Both the position numbers and the translations under genes were made by a program. A DNA stretch of 64,000 nt, taken from positions 19,386 through 83,385 of IMG/VR virus record IMGVR_UViG_3300037963_005450. One strand, written 5' to 3'. Under the pieces are notes generated by a model, which made no database searches, was not told the DNA's origin, and worked only from the letters and a program-made list of their open reading frames with translations. Every line of letters begins with the position of its first letter. The first letter of the stretch is position 1. Positions 11,516 to 21,900 of this stretch are shown piece by piece. The DNA comes from a virus.

Positions 11516-14500
11516 TTATACTCCCATTTTTCCTGTATAAAAAGGTCTAGCCCATTTTTTTAATTCTTTTCCTTTTTTTGCATAACCAATAATTTGACCT
11601 TGATTATTAAATATTGGTCTTCTACCACCACCACCAACATTAACATTGGCTCCTCCAGGATATCCTTGTGTTTGATTAAATCCTGATGGTCCATATCCGG
11701 TATACATCATATTAGGATGTGTATTATAATTATAGACATTAGTACCTGGATAACCTTGGTTATTTGTAGTTCCTTTAGTTGGTGCAGGTGCTCCTCTTAA
11801 ATAATCATTAATCATTGTATTAGTTACCTTGCCATCAGATCCTGCTATTTCTTGTAATTCTTTATAGGCATTTTTATATTGTTCTTGATAACTAGCTTTA
11901 TCAGCTGTAGGTTTATCACCAGTAAAACTTCTTTTACCTACTTGTCTTACAGTACCACCTTGACCAGGCATTACATGATAATATGGATTTTTGGCATTCA
12001 TTGCTTGTGTGTTTGCCGCATTTGTATAGTAACTAGCTAATTTTTGAGCATAGTTCCAATCATCCATGTTTCTTTCATTCTGATAGTTTTGAAGTGTTCT
12101 ATTAACGTCATCAACATATTTTACATTTCTGTTTCTTCTCTCTAGATTAGTTTGAGCATCTAATTTTGCTTGATCTCTAAAATATTGATTTTTAATGTTA
12201 ACGTTATTAGTTTGAACTCTTTGTAAAGCTTTAGCATTAGCATCCATTGCTTCACCAGCTGATTTACCAGTAAATGCTGCTAATCCTTGTCTACCTCCAA
12301 ATGCTCCTGCTGCTTGATCACTTATAGCTTTTGCTGCATTATTTGCTGCAATTTGTGTTGTTGGATCATCTAAAACATAATCTAGTTCTACTCTTTCTAC
12401 ATCAGGTTGCCAAGGCATAAACATATCTCTCCTTGGATTTGTATTGAGAAGTATTTCATCTTGTAACCAAGGCTCCCATCTTGCTTCTGGTGCTTTTGCA
12501 CAACATAAATAAGATACTGATCCATCACTACACGGACATCCTTTTTTAATTTCTGTTTTTGGTTCTGGTTCTTCTTTTGGTTCTGGACAAGGAGGACACT
12601 CTTCATCTTCTTTTACTTGTGTTGTAGTTACATTTCCATCTGCATCTGTACAAGGACAATCCTTTAAACCAGGAGGTGGTGGAGGCAATTGATTAGCCAA
12701 CAATACACTAGTTGCCGTGTGATCTCCTACAATACCATCTATTTTAGATGGATGATATGCATCTGAATCATAAACTTCTTGTTTTTCTCCTTGAGTACCT
12801 GCAAATTCACTACCTAAAAATTCCATTCCAGATTCATCTTCAGCATCAGCTTTTCTAAATCCTTGCATTCCTGCTTGGAATTGCATTATGTTATTTTTAT
12901 CACTTGCCCATTTTATTGCATCTTCTGGATTTAACCCAGTGTATTCTTTTAAATAATTTTGAACATCTTCATCTGCAAGAATATTTTTCCAATATCCAGA
13001 ATCAGCTTTATTTTTTAAACCTTCTGCAACTTTTCTTCCTAAATCACTATCTTGATTTTTTAAATCTCTTAATGTTAAATTAATGGCATTACCCATTAAT
13101 ACATTTTTTTGAAAATCTTCAGAACTTGTTCCTTTAACGCCTTTTGGATTATAATCTTTACTATCCACTATAAAATTATATCCAGCATATGCTTTATCTA
13201 AATATTCTACCCATTGTGCGTTTTCACTAGCAAATACTTTTTCAAGCTTTTTATAATCATTAAGCTCATCCCATAATTCTTTTTTCTCTTCAGGATTATC
13301 TGTATTTTCATATTCTTCTGTTAATTCATTTATAACTTTATTAACATCTTCTTTATTTTCAATTTTTTTATCTTCAATTTTTTCTTGATTTGTTATATCA
13401 GTAATGATTTGTGCACCATTGTATTCATCAGGATCATATGCGTCATATTTACTAACAGACCCTTTATCATATGTAAAGAATTTATCTGATGTATTTTTTG
13501 GTTTAACTGAACTAAATGTAACATTTCCATTATCATCTACTTCTCTTATAGTTTGTGTTCTAAAATCTCCTTTTTCTGTAAATCCTTCAGGATAATCTAA
13601 CCCATGCCTTTCTGATAAAAATTTGATTCTTTCTTGCCATACAGGATAGTTTGTTGACATACCAGTAGCTGGATCAATTGGATATGTATCACTGCTTGTA
13701 TTCTTATAAATATCAGTAACTTCTTCCAATAATCTACCTGGATCAATTTCAGCTAAATTAATTCCTTTTACATCATTAATATCTAATTCAGCAGGTTTTC
13801 CATCTTTTGACCAATACTTAGATCTATCTTCAGAAGGTATTAAGCCTTGTGCAATACCAGCAGCTACTCTAGGATCAAAACCACTGTTTACATTAAACAT
13901 TCTCATTAATTCCCCATTAGCAGTACCCATTAAATTTGGATTAGCTTTTAATTCAGGAAATAAAGATTGTATTCCCATTTTTGAATTACCACTTCTCATA
14001 TCACCCTCTAACTCACCTTCTCCATCATATTTTGCAAATGTTCCTGCAGGTTGATTTGTTGGGCCAGCTTTACCATCTACAACATTTCCTATATTTGCTT
14101 CTAATACTTTTTGTACCTCTGTAAAGTCATCTAACTTAATAGCATTATTAAGATTTGTTCTTTGTACATCTGATACTGCAGGATTAGAATATGTATCTGA
14201 TTCAGGTTCTTCAACTGTCTCTGTTGTTTTTTCAGTTACAACCGTTTCTTCTTGAGGTCCTGGTGTTGGTGCATTTGCTAAAATATTAGCAGTTAATGGA
14301 TCTGCATCTGTATCTGTATCTGCAACATTCATTAAATTTTGTTGTAATACATTGCTAGGCATTTGTATTTCCTCACCTGAAACTGGATTAATTGCTGACA
14401 TTAATGGAGCACCTTCAGTTTGAACAACTGGGTTTATATTTTCAATAACCGGTTGTTCTCTTGGATCTATCTTTTCTTGAATCTCCATTGTATTTTGTAT

Positions 14501-15844
14501 ATCTGCTAAATCTTCTTGACTAAATACATTATTTTGTATCATAGCAGCTATCTCATTATGAGTAGCTTGTCTTAAAGATGGATCACTCATCATCATTTGC
14601 CCTTGTTGGACTCCAAATAACATAGGTGGTTGATTACCAAACCTTTGAGCATTCCCATATTGATCTACAAATTTAATTTCATACATTCCATCACCTGCAT
14701 TGTTTGGATCTATTTGTTGACCTCTTGCATCTACTACTATTGCAGTTAATCCCATTGATGCTGCTCCATCAATATATGGTTGTATACCATCTATTAAATC
14801 AATTCCGTCTGCTGAAGGTATAGGTTGTTCAGTAGCTATAGGACCAACCTTTTCTCCTCTAAGTTGAAATTCAGGTAGTTCATATCCATATTGAGCCATT
14901 GGCATTGGAGCAGACATAGCTCCTTGATCCATAGGAGGCATCATTTGTTGTGGAGGCATTCCTTGTTGTGACATAGGATCCATTCCAGGCATTCCTTGCA
15001 TAGGAGGTGTTCCCATTTGTTCAGGTTGCTGTGAAGGATCTTGACTAGTTGCAGCTTGTTGTTGCATTGCTTGTTGTTGCAACATTTGTTCAACCATTGC
15101 AACTTGCTCTCTTTGTTCTGGAGATAATTGTTCTAATACTCTATTTTGAGCTTGTTGCATACCCAACTCTTCTACTTTAGCAGTAAACTCTATTGGATCC
15201 ATTCCTTGCTCTACTATATAAGGATGAGCAGCTAAAGGAACACCATCTTCCCAATCTTTTTTAGCTTCTTGTCCAAATGCAAGTTTAGATAAACTTCTTT
15301 TATTTTTATCTAACATTAATTCTGCACTACGCAAACCAATATTATCTGTATAAGGATCTACAATATTTTTGTAGTATTTATTTAATTCAAATTTTTTAGA
15401 TATTTTGGCAGGTGTTTTTTTCTTTTTAGATTCAATGCCAAATTCAGCCATTTCTGACTTATTAAATTTCATTTTAGTTGTATCAGAAAATACAAAAGAT
15501 TGTTCTGGTAAATACATTGGTACACCACCACTACCATGTCTTGGCCCCTCTATATCATAAAGACCAAACATTCCATCTCCATTTAGATCAGTTAAAACAG
15601 TTTCTCCACCTTCAGCTTCAATATTAGCTTCATCTCTTGGAACAGAAGATAAACTATATCTAACATCAGGAGTATCAGAATCATTAAGTTCTGTACCATA
15701 AGCAGCATTTGTAGGAACTGTAACAAGACCCCAATTAAATTGATCTCCGGTAGTTAAACTACCACCGTCTTTTTTTTGTTCTACTACTTGACCGTTTTCT
15801 AATGTAAAACCTTCAGGTAAATTATTTATTTTAATTTTAGCCAT
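11516..15844 (-). CDS. Large virion protein with EF-hand-like loop (1442 aa)
   Basis: Residues 86-97 form a textbook 12-residue EF-hand-like loop (D-x-N-x-D-G then D at position 12). It is followed at 103-121 by a His/Gly/Pro segment ending in FVFSD, a signature I associate with large phage proteins of Bacteroidota. Residues of about 240-320 are Met/Gln/Pro-rich low complexity. A run of six prolines and then a Cys-rich stretch (about residues 1060-1125; repeated CPC, CPPC and CCAK) precede a helical region. The tail is Gly/Asn/Tyr-rich and ends in ARPFYTGKMGV, a compact aromatic-basic C-terminus. It starts 2 bases from the stop of the 1019-residue gene, so the two are surely cotranscribed. 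Its role is probably an internal virion component; no catalytic site is visible. Confidence 0.6.
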   Translation of the reverse strand: MAKIKINNLPEGFTLENGQVVEQKKDGGSLTTGDQFNWGLVTVPTNAAYGTELNDSDTPDVRYSLSSVPRDEANIEAEGGETVLTDLNGDGMFGLYDIEGPRHGSGGVPMYLPEQSFVFSDTTKMKFNKSEMAEFGIESKKKKTPAKISKKFELNKYYKNIVDPYTDNIGLRSAELMLDKNKRSLSKLAFGQEAKKDWEDGVPLAAHPYIVEQGMDPIEFTAKVEELGMQQAQNRVLEQLSPEQREQVAMVEQMLQQQAMQQQAATSQDPSQQPEQMGTPPMQGMPGMDPMSQQGMPPQQMMPPMDQGAMSAPMPMAQYGYELPEFQLRGEKVGPIATEQPIPSADGIDLIDGIQPYIDGAASMGLTAIVVDARGQQIDPNNAGDGMYEIKFVDQYGNAQRFGNQPPMLFGVQQGQMMMSDPSLRQATHNEIAAMIQNNVFSQEDLADIQNTMEIQEKIDPREQPVIENINPVVQTEGAPLMSAINPVSGEEIQMPSNVLQQNLMNVADTDTDADPLTANILANAPTPGPQEETVVTEKTTETVEEPESDTYSNPAVSDVQRTNLNNAIKLDDFTEVQKVLEANIGNVVDGKAGPTNQPAGTFAKYDGEGELEGDMRSGNSKMGIQSLFPELKANPNLMGTANGELMRMFNVNSGFDPRVAAGIAQGLIPSEDRSKYWSKDGKPAELDINDVKGINLAEIDPGRLLEEVTDIYKNTSSDTYPIDPATGMSTNYPVWQERIKFLSERHGLDYPEGFTEKGDFRTQTIREVDDNGNVTFSSVKPKNTSDKFFTYDKGSVSKYDAYDPDEYNGAQIITDITNQEKIEDKKIENKEDVNKVINELTEEYENTDNPEEKKELWDELNDYKKLEKVFASENAQWVEYLDKAYAGYNFIVDSKDYNPKGVKGTSSEDFQKNVLMGNAINLTLRDLKNQDSDLGRKVAEGLKNKADSGYWKNILADEDVQNYLKEYTGLNPEDAIKWASDKNNIMQFQAGMQGFRKADAEDESGMEFLGSEFAGTQGEKQEVYDSDAYHPSKIDGIVGDHTATSVLLANQLPPPPPGLKDCPCTDADGNVTTTQVKEDEECPPCPEPKEEPEPKTEIKKGCPCSDGSVSYLCCAKAPEARWEPWLQDEILLNTNPRRDMFMPWQPDVERVELDYVLDDPTTQIAANNAAKAISDQAAGAFGGRQGLAAFTGKSAGEAMDANAKALQRVQTNNVNIKNQYFRDQAKLDAQTNLERRNRNVKYVDDVNRTLQNYQNERNMDDWNYAQKLASYYTNAANTQAMNAKNPYYHVMPGQGGTVRQVGKRSFTGDKPTADKASYQEQYKNAYKELQEIAGSDGKVTNTMINDYLRGAPAPTKGTTNNQGYPGTNVYNYNTHPNMMYTGYGPSGFNQTQGYPGGANVNVGGGGRRPIFNNQGQIIGYAKKGKELKKWARPFYTGKMGV

Positions 15845-15846
15845 AT

Positions 15847-18800
15847 CTATAAAATTTCAATGTCAGCACCTGCTGCTATTAGTTTTAATAATGTATCATA
15901 TGATACTTCTGCTTCTCCCGTAGTTGGGGTAGGGGGTAGCATTTGTTGTAAATTATTAAATGGATCTCCTCCCATTTGAACTACTTTATTATCAATAAAA
16001 TATCCGGTATTTTCATCTTGATCTCCTCTATCAGTAGCTGCAACCATACCATATATTTTGTCAGCTTGTGTACGGCTTTTATCATTTTTTTCTTGAAGAA
16101 ATTTACCGTACCTTAAAAAATCTGTAGCTGCATCTGCAACATTAACAACACCTTCAGAAAATTTACCAAACTTTTGTACACCCGGTCTATCAAGTTGACG
16201 GTTTGTCCAATTAGTTATTTTTTCACCAGCAGTATCACCATATCTTGAATCTACTACAGATGGATCTACAGATAAATCTTTTTCAGGATCATCTGCAGGA
16301 GGTTGATTTTGTGGACCTACCATTGGAGCTTTTGGATATAAATCATTTACACCATCCCCATCATAATCAATTGTACTTATAGGTAAATCATCATCTTGAA
16401 GTGGAGGTATATTATTTTTAGTATCACCTGTATTTTGATTACCCATATTAGCAACTTGATTAAATGTTGCACTTGGATCATTATCAACATTTAAATTAGT
16501 TTTATCAGCTTCTAATAAATTAGCAGTAAGTTGACCAGGTTCTGTTGTTAAGTTGCTATAATCTGTATCATCATCATCAGTATTTGATAACATGCTATTA
16601 TTAACAGGCCCAACATTATTATTTGTTGGTCCAATCATTGAAGTTTCAGTTGCTGTTTCTTCTTCTTCTTGTTCACTTGTAGGGTTATAAAAAATACTAT
16701 TAGGATTATCTGTACTAAATACAGATTGATCACTCATCATTAATTGAGGTTCTGGTAAACTTGATTCAATTATTGATGGTGGCCTCATTGGTGCAATAGT
16801 ATTTGGATTTCTTTTAGCATTTATAGTTATTTCATCTAAATCTTGATCTAAAGGTATATTATCTGTTCTTTTTAAATACTCTAATAATTTTTTATTTTCA
16901 GAAGCTGTACCAGTATAGCCACTTCCTAAACCAGATGCTTTAAATAAATCAGCTCTTTCTGCTATTGAAGGTAAATTTCCTTCATAAAATTCATACAGGT
17001 TAGATGCGTTTTCACCACCACCTTGTCTAAAAAGTTTTCCTGGATTTGCAAATACTTTTGGAGCTAATTTATGTCCTAACCATTGACTACCATATCCTGT
17101 TAACCATCCAGCTCCTGCACCTAATGCAGTTCTACCAAGGGTTTTTCCCCAAGCCTTTCCTACATTTCCTGTAGCAAATTCATCTGAACTAAAATAACCA
17201 GGTCTATTTGGATCTTCTCCAATACCTAATTCCATATTTGCACGGTTAGTATAATCTTTCCAATCAGTTGAACCAGCAGGGCATGTATTATCTGTACACA
17301 TTTGTTGTGCAGTATTTTTAACCTTTATGTTTTTACTTATACTAGAACTAGGATTTGTAAAACTTGAAAGCAAACCAAATGTTGCTCCTGTTCCTAACCC
17401 TATTTTTTCTGCATCAGTAAGTTTTGGTAAATTAAGATTAAATTCTCCTCTATATTGATATGATGGCAATCCTTGTTGCATAGCCAAATACTCTTCATGT
17501 GTTGCACCAGGATGTACTGTACCATCAGGCATAGTGTGTGTTGGTGTTCCTTGATTAACAACTTGCATAAATGCTTGTAAAAATTCAGGCCCTACTTTTT
17601 TTAAATCTTTTTGCATAGAATCATGTTCCATAAGATTTTCACCACCATGTGATAAAGAGCCTCCATGCTTTTTAAGAGTATTTTCATACATTGCTGTTTT
17701 ATAAAAATCTGGATTAACTGTACCTGGTGCATAAGATGTACCATACCCATCTTTATCTATACCTAATGTTGTTCCTGTTGGTATCCCAGTTTCTTTTTCT
17801 GTTTGACCATAATAATCAAAAAGCATTTTTGCTTGATCAGGATTATCTTTCATTCTTTGACCAAACTCTTGTAAATCTACTGCATCATGTTTTCTAATGT
17901 TTCTTCTATTGTCTCTTTTATTATCAGAAGCATACATTTTATACCTTCCTGTTTCTTCATCAAATGCTATACTAGAGTTATCTGTAAACCTTTGAAGTAC
18001 ATCATCTTTACTAAGAACTTCTCTATTTGTTTGATCAAAAACATAATTCTCTTTAAAGTCAGCTTCACTTCTTGGAGTTCCATCTGCATTTAGTCCTGCA
18101 TCAATTGTATGTCTTTGGTAAGCTCCTTTATTATCTCTCCATTCTTTCTTTCGTGATTTATACCCCGGAACACTTTTTTGTTCTTTTGTGTCTCTTCTAA
18201 AAATACCATCAGAATGACCATCACCATCTCTATCTTTTTTGCTAAACAAAGTTCGTCCAAAATCAGCTACAGATGTAACAAGATTAGCCAATGGGTTTTG
18301 ATGCATCATTACATTATTGTATAATGGTCTTGGCATTTTAGGCATATTTAAAACATCAGTTTCCCATTTTTGATCTGTACCATAATCTGGAAGATACAAT
18401 GATCCTCCTCCTCTACCTATTCCTCTTTGATGTGGTGGAATAAATGCTCCTGTACTGGCTTTAGGTAACATTGCTTCTAATTGAGCAATATCCTCTGAAC
18501 TTGCTGGCTCAGGATTTTCTTGCATCATTTGATCAGGTAATCCATATTCTTGTGGAATATTTGGATTCATTGGAGCCATTTGCTCTTGAGCTGCCATTTG
18601 ATCAGGTGAAGCTTCTGGCATCATTGGTTGTTCCATCATACCCATTTCTTCTTCTGAAGCTTTGGCGTTTAATTGTTGAACAGCAACATCTATTGCTGCA
18701 ATTACCTGATCTTCAGGCATTCCCAAACTTTCAAATGCAACTTTAATATCTTGTTCTGAAATTTGCATTTGCAATAATTCAGCAATTAATGCTTCCGGTT

Positions 18801-18906
18801 GTGCTCCACCTTCTAATTGCTTTTTAATTTGTAATTGCAATTCCATTGGTGATGGCATATTTGCTTCACCTCCTTCTTGATATTTCATACGTTTTATTGT
18901 GCCCAT
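15847..18906 (-). CDS. Virion-associated protein with two EF-hand-like loops (1019 aa)
   Basis: The first 150 residues are Met/Gln/Glu/Pro-rich helices carrying possible UBA-like repeats (LxxMGxxEEQI-type segments around residues 35-75). Two calcium-loop-like sequences DxDGDGxxDxx(F/Y) occur at residues 225-236 and 847-858. A hydrophobic Gly/Ala stretch near residues 580-610 could touch membrane. The C-terminal third is Asn/Asp/Thr-rich and disordered in look. It heads a transcription unit: a TTTGTATATT promoter-like motif stands only 11 bases before the ATG. Together with the following 1442- and 1157-residue genes it forms a cargo-like set. The actual function is unknown. Confidence 0.58.
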   Translation of the reverse strand: MGTIKRMKYQEGGEANMPSPMELQLQIKKQLEGGAQPEALIAELLQMQISEQDIKVAFESLGMPEDQVIAAIDVAVQQLNAKASEEEMGMMEQPMMPEASPDQMAAQEQMAPMNPNIPQEYGLPDQMMQENPEPASSEDIAQLEAMLPKASTGAFIPPHQRGIGRGGGSLYLPDYGTDQKWETDVLNMPKMPRPLYNNVMMHQNPLANLVTSVADFGRTLFSKKDRDGDGHSDGIFRRDTKEQKSVPGYKSRKKEWRDNKGAYQRHTIDAGLNADGTPRSEADFKENYVFDQTNREVLSKDDVLQRFTDNSSIAFDEETGRYKMYASDNKRDNRRNIRKHDAVDLQEFGQRMKDNPDQAKMLFDYYGQTEKETGIPTGTTLGIDKDGYGTSYAPGTVNPDFYKTAMYENTLKKHGGSLSHGGENLMEHDSMQKDLKKVGPEFLQAFMQVVNQGTPTHTMPDGTVHPGATHEEYLAMQQGLPSYQYRGEFNLNLPKLTDAEKIGLGTGATFGLLSSFTNPSSSISKNIKVKNTAQQMCTDNTCPAGSTDWKDYTNRANMELGIGEDPNRPGYFSSDEFATGNVGKAWGKTLGRTALGAGAGWLTGYGSQWLGHKLAPKVFANPGKLFRQGGGENASNLYEFYEGNLPSIAERADLFKASGLGSGYTGTASENKKLLEYLKRTDNIPLDQDLDEITINAKRNPNTIAPMRPPSIIESSLPEPQLMMSDQSVFSTDNPNSIFYNPTSEQEEEETATETSMIGPTNNNVGPVNNSMLSNTDDDDTDYSNLTTEPGQLTANLLEADKTNLNVDNDPSATFNQVANMGNQNTGDTKNNIPPLQDDDLPISTIDYDGDGVNDLYPKAPMVGPQNQPPADDPEKDLSVDPSVVDSRYGDTAGEKITNWTNRQLDRPGVQKFGKFSEGVVNVADAATDFLRYGKFLQEKNDKSRTQADKIYGMVAATDRGDQDENTGYFIDNKVVQMGGDPFNNLQQMLPPTPTTGEAEVSYDTLLKLIAAGADIEIL

Positions 18907-18917
18907 TATACTATATT

Positions 18918-18927
18918 AATATACAAA
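18918..18927 (-). promoter_or_regulatory. Late promoter-like motif before the cargo-protein unit
   Basis: On the minus strand the sequence reads AGGCAATC, ten bases, then TTTGTATATTA, ending 11 bases before the 1019-residue gene start. The same two-part arrangement is found before the phosphoesterase gene (37080-37106). The short distance to the ATG implies an almost leaderless transcript if this is a -10-like element. Confidence 0.5.
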
Positions 18928-18951
18928 TATTTATGCAGATTGCCTAAATTA

Positions 18952-21900
18952 TTATTCATTACCTTTTTTAATTATGTGCGTCATTATATAATTTGGCACA
19001 TGCATTCCTAATTTCTTAGCATCTTTATAATGCATTCTATTAAGTTTATCATAAACTTTTTCAGCAAAAGTTATATCATCAGTATTATCATATACACCGT
19101 TTATGTAATCTTTATAAACTTGTAATTTATCTGTTTTTTTATTTTGCTTTTTGCTCATTTCTCCACCAACTTTCATGCTAGGAAATGCCAATGCTCCTCC
19201 AACATGTGGGTTACTAGCTTTATTAAATCCGCTCCATTGGTTAAAATCTAATTTTCCATTACTAGCTTGAGGTCTTGCACTAAAACTTCCTACATCATGA
19301 TAACCAAATATAAGTTCTTCAGGTTTTAGTTTATATTTTTTCATTATTTCATTGGCTGTTTTTTTTATCATATTAATTGAACCAGCCATTTCTATTGCCT
19401 CTCTTTGACCATTAGGTCTTTCTATAAAGAAAATAACACCTGTTCCACCAAATCTACCATATGCATTTTTACCACCTCTAGAGTTACTGGTAGGAAATAT
19501 TAAATGTGTTTCATTAGATTTTTTTCCACCTATGGTATAACTTTTACTAGTAGGTATTGATGATACTGTACTTTGAAATCCTTGAGCACTGGTTCTACCA
19601 TCCCAATTTAAATCAGACCATTTGTATTGTCGTAATGGTGAAGCAATAGAAGCATAATCTTTTATTTCATTCTTTTTTAAATACTTTATATTAACTTGAC
19701 CATTTTCTAATCTTTCATATACTGGAAAATAACCATCAGTTACAGTTGATCCTGGTGCTACAGGTTTTCCATTTAATTGGTCAGCAATCATTTTTTTAGC
19801 ATAAGGATGCTTGTATCCATCTGTTAAATCAGAGTCTAATAAAAAATGTGCAATTCCTTTAACATTTGAATATTGAGTGTTATCATCTGATTTACCATAG
19901 TTCTTTATAGGAACATAATTAAAACCATTCTTAGCATCAAAAGAATTTTGATACATCATTAAATTACCTTTACTATCTTTAACAGTTCCTAAATCTTTAT
20001 ATATAGGTTTTATTAAATTTACTTTTTCTAGATTTGGTGATTCTTGAATGTTTGTTTCTCCTGATACTCCATCAACATATAAAGGTGTTTCTCCTTCTTT
20101 TGCATTTAAAGCTAAACGTGCATTAAAAAGATCTACTTTATCCATTAATGGAGATTTTTCTTCTTCAAGATTAATATCAACATCAACTTTTTCTGTACTA
20201 TAAACATCACCATCCATATATTTTACATAACCTCTATGTAGATTATCTATTTTATCATCAATCCAATTCATAGCTATATCCAATGGAGAGTCTTTTTCTT
20301 TTGGTTTTGGCGGTTCTTTTTTATTAGGATCATATGCATAATGATGCTCCCCTAATGTTAAAGTATCATTTATATTAACTACTGTATTATCTCCGGGTGG
20401 CATAAATGATTCAACGGGCATTGTAATTAAATTTACATCAGTAGTTGATGGTTCTGCTTTATATTCATACTGTGTAAAATCTATCTTAGGTAAAAGTTTT
20501 TCTGTTGTTTCTTCTTTTACAATAGGTTTTGGTTGTTCAGTAATTACCGGTTCTGTTGGTGTATTTACTGAAGTGATTTTATTTGGTTTATTTATAACAG
20601 GTTTTTGTTGTACAACTTCTTGTACAACTTTTTCTTTTGTAGATGGTACTGTAACAGGCTGTTTTATTGGTGTTACAGGAGGTGTTACAATTGTTTGTTC
20701 AATTGGTTGTTCAACTGGTGCTATTGTTTCTTCAACAACTGTTTGTTGAATTGGTGTTCCCACTCCTGGAATATTTATTGAAGTGCCTTTAGCAATCATC
20801 ATTGGATTAACTCCGGGATTGGCATCTAATAATTCTTTTAATGTAATTCCAAATTTAGCAGCTATTCTAGGTCCTATTTCACCTTGTGAAACATATACAC
20901 TATCTGTTTTAATTTCATCACCAGTTTGTTTTTTTGGAAGTTCAAATAATTGATCATAATATGTTTCACTAATACTATCATGTTTAGATTTTAAATATTC
21001 TTCTTCCCACTTTTCATTATCTGCTAAAACTATTTTATGAACATAATCTTTAGTTTCTTCTGGTAATGATTCTAACCATTTCATATCATCACTATATATA
21101 TCAACACCTTTTTCTTTTTGGTTATTTAAAAATTCAGACATATTACCTCTTCCCCAATTATAAGCAGCAAATGTTTTTGCTCTTCTTACTATAGGAGATT
21201 GATTGGGTTTATTTATAAAACTGGCATTATATAAATGATCCATATACCATTTTTGTACTTTAGTAGCATCTTCAGGATCAAAAGGATCAACTTCTGTTTC
21301 TCCTGTTGCTTTTTTATAATCTTTAATAACAGCGTCTCCTAATTGAGCTATTCCTTTATAACCTGCTGGAGAAACAGCTTCTGGATCAAATGTAGATTCT
21401 TTATACGCTTGTCTTACCAACATTTCTTGAGGTATAGTATTTTCACGTTGTTCAAACAATTTTTGCATAAGTTTTAATTGTTCTAATTTTGTTGATGTTG
21501 CTGGTGCAGATGGTGCTGCTTTAGCTGCTATTGCAGACATTTTTTTTATAAAATTTCCATTTCCATTTTGAGCTTTTGGTAATGCCCCACCATATTGCAT
21601 TCCTTCATTAGAACCTGAAGAACCTGCTGCTACTCCAAGCCCTCCTGTAGCTACAGCACCTGCAACAACAGGTGTCCTATTTATTAAATCAATTATACCT
21701 TTTTTTCCTTCTGTAGATGGTTGTAAAAAACTTAATATTCTATTTTGTTTACCAGCATCTGATTTCCAAAACTGCATTAATGTCTTTTCATCAATAGGAT
21801 CTTGAAAGTTTTTAATTATTCCATTCTGATATAATTCATTTCTAAGTTCTCTTAACATTGCAAGAGGTTCATGTTGATGTGTAGTTTGATTAATAAAAGT

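Noticed and set aside
12397-12606. 69-codon minus-strand frame within the 1442-residue gene, considered as frameshift product
   Set aside because: The main frame is uninterrupted there, and the alternative product is low-complexity Lys/Gln.
18471-18746. 91-codon plus-strand frame inside the 1019-residue gene
   Set aside because: Its Leu-rich product is the complement of Gln/Glu/Met-rich codons in the real gene.
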